A stretch of DNA of 23,293 bases from a virus: positions 1-23,293 of the IMG/VR virus record IMGVR_UViG_3300032087_001098, one strand, 5' to 3'. A program made the position numbers and the translations under genes. Of the stretch, positions 20,239 through 23,293 are shown in pieces; the stretch's first letter is position 1, and the number at the start of each line of letters is the position of its first letter. Under the pieces are notes generated by a model, which ran no database searches, was not told where the DNA came from, and was given only the letters and a program-made list of their open reading frames with translations.

Positions 20239-20745
20239 ATGTCTTACGCAACAGGTAAATACGCAAAATTTATTTCTGACCGTAGTGGTATGGAATATCC
20301 ATACAAAGAAATGGTCGTGGAATGGAATGGAGCACGTGTTCACAAAAGTGAGTTTGAACCTAAAACACCACAGGACAGACCAAATAAGCACGCACCTGAT
20401 GCAATAGCATTACAATTTCCAAGACCAGCAAGAGAAGAACCAGCAACAGAAAGATTGTTACCTAGAAATGCTTTTACTCATCCAGCAGGAGAAAGTTTTA
20501 TAAGAGTTTTTGAACCAGGACATCGTAGATCAACAGGAGATACAGTTAGATTTAGAAATGTAACATCAGCAGGAACTTCTTTTGATGTAACAAATCAAGT
20601 TGATACCGCAAACAGCGCAACTGGTAACACCATAACAAAAATAGATGATGATTTTTATAGTTTTAGTTTTGGGGTAGCACCTGTTACAGATCTTATTTTT
20701 GGTGGAAAGCTAGCATCATCTGGTCCAGTAACGGTGAGTAACTAA
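20239..20745 (+). CDS. 168-residue neck/tail-associated protein
   Basis: The N-terminal segment 'YAKFISDRSGMEYPYKEMVV', then 'EWNGARVHKSEFEPKTPQ', is a motif I remember from short-tailed and other cyanophage-like genomes close to neck genes. There is no known activity. From about residue 80 to the end it is beta-rich ('SFIRVFEPGHRRSTGDTVRF' and 'SFDVTNQV'), like small collar or tail-attachment domains. GGAG precedes the ATG by about nine bases. The stop overlaps the next start by TAATG. Confidence 0.78.
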   Translation: MSYATGKYAKFISDRSGMEYPYKEMVVEWNGARVHKSEFEPKTPQDRPNKHAPDAIALQFPRPAREEPATERLLPRNAFTHPAGESFIRVFEPGHRRSTGDTVRFRNVTSAGTSFDVTNQVDTANSATGNTITKIDDDFYSFSFGVAPVTDLIFGGKLASSGPVTVSN

Positions 20746-21443
20746 TGACTACATACGCAGAACTAACACAACAAATTTTAGACTACACAGAAACTAGCAC
20801 TGATGTATTGACATCTACAATCACAAACGATTTTATTGAGCATACAGAAAATAGAATATTAAAAGAAGCAGATCTAGATGTGTTTAAATCACATCAATCT
20901 GTTACATTGGTTGCAAGTAATCCTTTCTTATCATTACCTGGTGGAACATCACCGGATCCTACATCGCTTGCTACAATAAGAACTGTGCATATATTTCCTG
21001 CATCAGGAACACCTACAAGAGATTTTTTAGAACATCGTGATATAAGTTACATGAACGAATATTGGCCAGACAGAACTGCTACAAGCACACCAAAGTATTG
21101 GTCATGGTGGGATCACAACACAATTTATCTTGCTCCTACGCCGGATTCAGCGTATAACGTGGAGTTAGGAATTACTAGATTACCAACAAGACTGTCTAGT
21201 AGTAATACAACCTCATGGTTAGGCAACAATGCCCCTATGGTTTTGTTGTATGGATGTCTTGCAGAAGCCTTCAAGTTTTTGAAGGGTCCAGCTGAAATGC
21301 TGCAATTATATGAACAATCTTATCAACGTGCTATGCAAGAACTGATAGTTGAACAAACCGGTAGACATAGACGAGATGAGTACACGCATGGAGAATTAAA
21401 GTTTCCTATGCAATCTGTTAAAACAAATACTAGAGGAGAATAA
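20745..21443 (+). CDS. SU10-type adaptor (phage neck) protein
   Basis: At 232 residues this has the plan of the phage adaptor family named for phage SU10. A helical N-terminus ('YAELTQQILDYTETSTDVLT', then 'FIEHTENRILKEADLDVFKS') leads to a beta part with 'SLATIRTVHIFPASGTP' and 'YWSWWDHNTIYLAPTPDSAY', and a helical end ('MLQLYEQSYQRAMQELIVEQ'). Such adaptors form a ring under the portal to which tail proteins bind. The order P22 gp4-like, unknowns, SU10-like suggests a short-tailed virion. The start overlaps the previous stop by TAATG. Confidence 0.8.
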   Translation: MTTYAELTQQILDYTETSTDVLTSTITNDFIEHTENRILKEADLDVFKSHQSVTLVASNPFLSLPGGTSPDPTSLATIRTVHIFPASGTPTRDFLEHRDISYMNEYWPDRTATSTPKYWSWWDHNTIYLAPTPDSAYNVELGITRLPTRLSSSNTTSWLGNNAPMVLLYGCLAEAFKFLKGPAEMLQLYEQSYQRAMQELIVEQTGRHRRDEYTHGELKFPMQSVKTNTRGE

Positions 21444-21445
21444 AC

Positions 21446-21877
21446 ATGGCAATATCACAAGCTGTCTGCACAAGTTTTAAACAAGAATTACTTGTTGGAA
21501 CACATAATTTTACTGCTTCATCAGGTGATACTTTTAAAATTGCATTGTACACAAGTTCTGCTTCTTTAGGTGCTTCAACCACTGCTTTTACTACATCTAA
21601 CGAGGTATCTGATTCAGGTTCTTATTCGTCTGGTGGGGGTACATTGACTAGTGTTACGCCAACAACTTCAGGTACTACTGCTATTTGTGATTTCGCTGAT
21701 ATATCTTTTACGTCGGCTACCATCACTGCAAGAGGTGCTTTAATTTATAATAGCTCACAATCTAATAAGGCTGTAGCTGTTCTAGATTTTGGTGGTGATA
21801 AAACATCTACAAGCGGAACATTTACAATTCAGTTTCCTGCAGCTGATGCAAGTAACGCTATATTAAGATTAGCATAG
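21446..21877 (+). CDS. 143-residue beta-rich tail/virion protein
   Basis: The protein begins MAISQAVCTSFKQELLVGTH, followed by 'TFKIALYTSSASLG' and a Ser/Thr/Gly-rich beta series with 'GALIYNSSQSNKAVAVLDFG' near residue 97. The pattern is typical of small proteins in tail regions of marine phages ('GDTFKIALYTSxA'), probably a beta-sandwich. GAGGAG precedes the ATG, three bases after the previous stop. No tested role is known to me; tail or fibre-base location is inferred from place. Confidence 0.82.
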   Translation: MAISQAVCTSFKQELLVGTHNFTASSGDTFKIALYTSSASLGASTTAFTTSNEVSDSGSYSSGGGTLTSVTPTTSGTTAICDFADISFTSATITARGALIYNSSQSNKAVAVLDFGGDKTSTSGTFTIQFPAADASNAILRLA

Positions 21878-21885
21878 GAGTATAA

Positions 21886-23268
21886 ATGGCATTAGTCATT
21901 AATGATCGCGTAAAAGAAACAACAACTACAACAAGCACAGGAGCTGTTACTCTTGCTGGTGCAGTCACTGGTTTTGAAACTTTTGCTGCTGGTGTTGGTA
22001 ATAGCAATACAACGTATTATGCTATTGTACATCAAACAGCAAACGAGTTTGAAGTAGGTCTAGGTACATTAAACGGTGATAGTTCTACACTAACAAGAAC
22101 AACAGTTATATCCTCTTCTAACAGTGACAGTGCGGTTGATTTTGCAGCAGGAACAAAAGATGTTTTCTGTACAATACCAGCAAGTAAATTAATATTTGAA
22201 GATGCAAACAACGATGCAACGATAGGACGTAACTTAACAGTTACAGGCGATTTAACTGTATCCGGTGATGATATTACCATGGCTACTAATACAAGTGGTG
22301 CGGCTCTTATAGGTGATGGTACAAACTTTAATCCTGTTGCCATATCTGGTGACATAACCATAGCAGCAAACGGAACAGCAGCAATTGGTTCTGGTGTTAT
22401 TGTTAACGCTGACATTAATGCAAGTGCGGCTATCGCAATGTCTAAAACTGCTTTCACGGCAGGGACAGGTGTATCTTTATCAACTAACACATTAAGTGTA
22501 GACGCAGCACAAACAGGCATTACATCAATTTTAGCAACAGATGTTAAGATTGGTGAAGACGATGAAACAAAAATAGATTTTGAAACTGCTGATACAATTA
22601 ATTTTTATGCAGGTAATGAAAAACAATTAATACTTACAGACGGTGCTTTAACACCGGGTGCTGATAACATACTTGATCTTGGTAGTAGCGGTGTCGAATT
22701 TAAAGATGGATTTTTTGATGGCACTGTAACAGCAGACGCTTTTGCAGGACCATTAACAGGTAATGTAACAGGTAATGTATCTGGAACGGCTGCCACAGTA
22801 ACTGGTGCGGCACAAACAAACATTACTTCTTTAGGAACACTGACAGCGCTCACTGTTGATAATATAGCTATTAACGGAGCTACAATTGGTCATACTGATG
22901 ATACAGATTTAATTACTTTAGCAGATGGTATTGCCACTGTTGCAGGAGAAATATCTGTAACAACTTTAGATATTGGTGGCACTAATGTGACATCTACTGC
23001 TGCTGAATTAAATTTATTAGACGGTGTTTCCGGATTAGTACAAGCAGATTTAACTAAACTTGCTGCGGTTGATGCAACTGCCGCTGAACTAAACATTATG
23101 GATGGTGGCACATCTGCAACATCTACTACTTTAGCAGATGCAGATAGATTAGTAACAAATGATAATGGAACGATGGTGCAGGTAGCACTATCTGATGTAA
23201 AAACGTATTTATCAAGTGCAGGGTTCTCAACAGAAGACCCTACTGCCCTTGCAATTGCACTCGGATAA
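21886..23268 (+). CDS. Repetitive tail fibre protein
   Basis: The N-terminal 80 residues ('INDRVKETTTTTSTGAVTLA' and 'YYAIVHQTANEFEVGLGTL') are a domain found at the base of many phage fibres. The rest is a low-complexity beta-repeat shaft: 'LTVTGDLTVSGD', 'GPLTGNVTGNVSG', and two TAAELN(L/I)(L/M)DG units (near residues 368 and 401), the usual repeats of trimeric fibres. Charged and aromatic residues are rare. The whole gene is 460 residues and seems complete; receptor-binding tips often come from a separate downstream gene. GGAG precedes the ATG. Confidence 0.85.
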   Translation: MALVINDRVKETTTTTSTGAVTLAGAVTGFETFAAGVGNSNTTYYAIVHQTANEFEVGLGTLNGDSSTLTRTTVISSSNSDSAVDFAAGTKDVFCTIPASKLIFEDANNDATIGRNLTVTGDLTVSGDDITMATNTSGAALIGDGTNFNPVAISGDITIAANGTAAIGSGVIVNADINASAAIAMSKTAFTAGTGVSLSTNTLSVDAAQTGITSILATDVKIGEDDETKIDFETADTINFYAGNEKQLILTDGALTPGADNILDLGSSGVEFKDGFFDGTVTADAFAGPLTGNVTGNVSGTAATVTGAAQTNITSLGTLTALTVDNIAINGATIGHTDDTDLITLADGIATVAGEISVTTLDIGGTNVTSTAAELNLLDGVSGLVQADLTKLAAVDATAAELNIMDGGTSATSTTLADADRLVTNDNGTMVQVALSDVKTYLSSAGFSTEDPTALAIALG

Positions 23269-23287
23269 CAATATAATAGGAGGATAA

Positions 23288-23293
23288 ATGGCT
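23288..23293 (+). CDS. Start of the next gene (first two codons)
   Basis: TAGGAGG (23277-23283) is followed by ATG GCT at 23288-23293, where the window ends. This is the same gene junction as before (AGGAGG, short A-rich gap, ATG), so a further tail gene starts here. Only the first two residues (Met-Ala) can be read. Confidence 0.75.

Noticed and set aside
22032-22520. Reverse open frame of 162 residues in the fibre gene
   Set aside because: It is antisense to a complete repetitive fibre gene with a good start. Such long shadows arise from biased codons in Thr/Ala/Gly-rich genes.

Overview
The window is a piece of a tailed double-stranded DNA phage (Caudoviricetes). From about 2.1 kb onward it is an AT-rich, tightly packed, one-directional late gene cassette: terminase, portal, GroES-like co-chaperonin, scaffold, capsid proteins, neck proteins and a fibre. 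The repertoire (small lysine-rich proteins, a GTA-type holin, a phage GroES, short repetitive-fibre modules) resembles uncultured marine phages of alphaproteobacteria, perhaps SAR11 or SAR116 hosts. That host guess is inference. No tape-measure, sheath or long-tail gene is visible. Together with P22- and SU10-like neck proteins, this favours a short-tailed phage.

Region 1 (1-2136) is very different. It is poor in genes, rich in repeats and much richer in G+C in places. It holds the possible tail end of an upstream gene, two tiny forward genes with their own promoters, and a two-gene reverse-strand operon with a clear terminator. Around these lie five tracts of AAACTCC repeats, each followed by GC-rich palindromic sequence, and five perfect TTATCCACA DnaA boxes. 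Four of those boxes form two identical tandem pairs with 11-bp spacing. I read this as a candidate replication origin or control region, sitting between the (unseen) early genes and the late cassette.

Region 2 (2109-10453) starts with a strong sigma70-like promoter and the large terminase. Three large proteins of unclear role follow, one with a domain typical of phage polyvalent (co-injected) proteins, then the portal and a small helical protein.

Region 3 (10463-13902) is accessory: a 42-residue membrane protein, two unknown proteins, a 3TM holin, then five consecutive very basic small proteins, one with a textbook EF-hand calcium loop.

Region 4 (13918-18648) is head assembly: GroES-like chaperonin, scaffold, a virion protein, a decoration-like protein, the major capsid protein and a lectin-fold-like virion protein. 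The last is bracketed by two hairpins with the same GTGGGGC stem.

Region 5 (18700-23293) is neck and tail: a small virion protein, P22 gp4-like and SU10-like adaptors, further virion proteins and a repetitive fibre. A 36-residue metallothionein-like peptide with ten cysteines is tucked between the neck genes. The next gene begins at the last six bases.

The late genes are joined by stop/start overlaps (often TAATG), which implies translational coupling along long transcripts.
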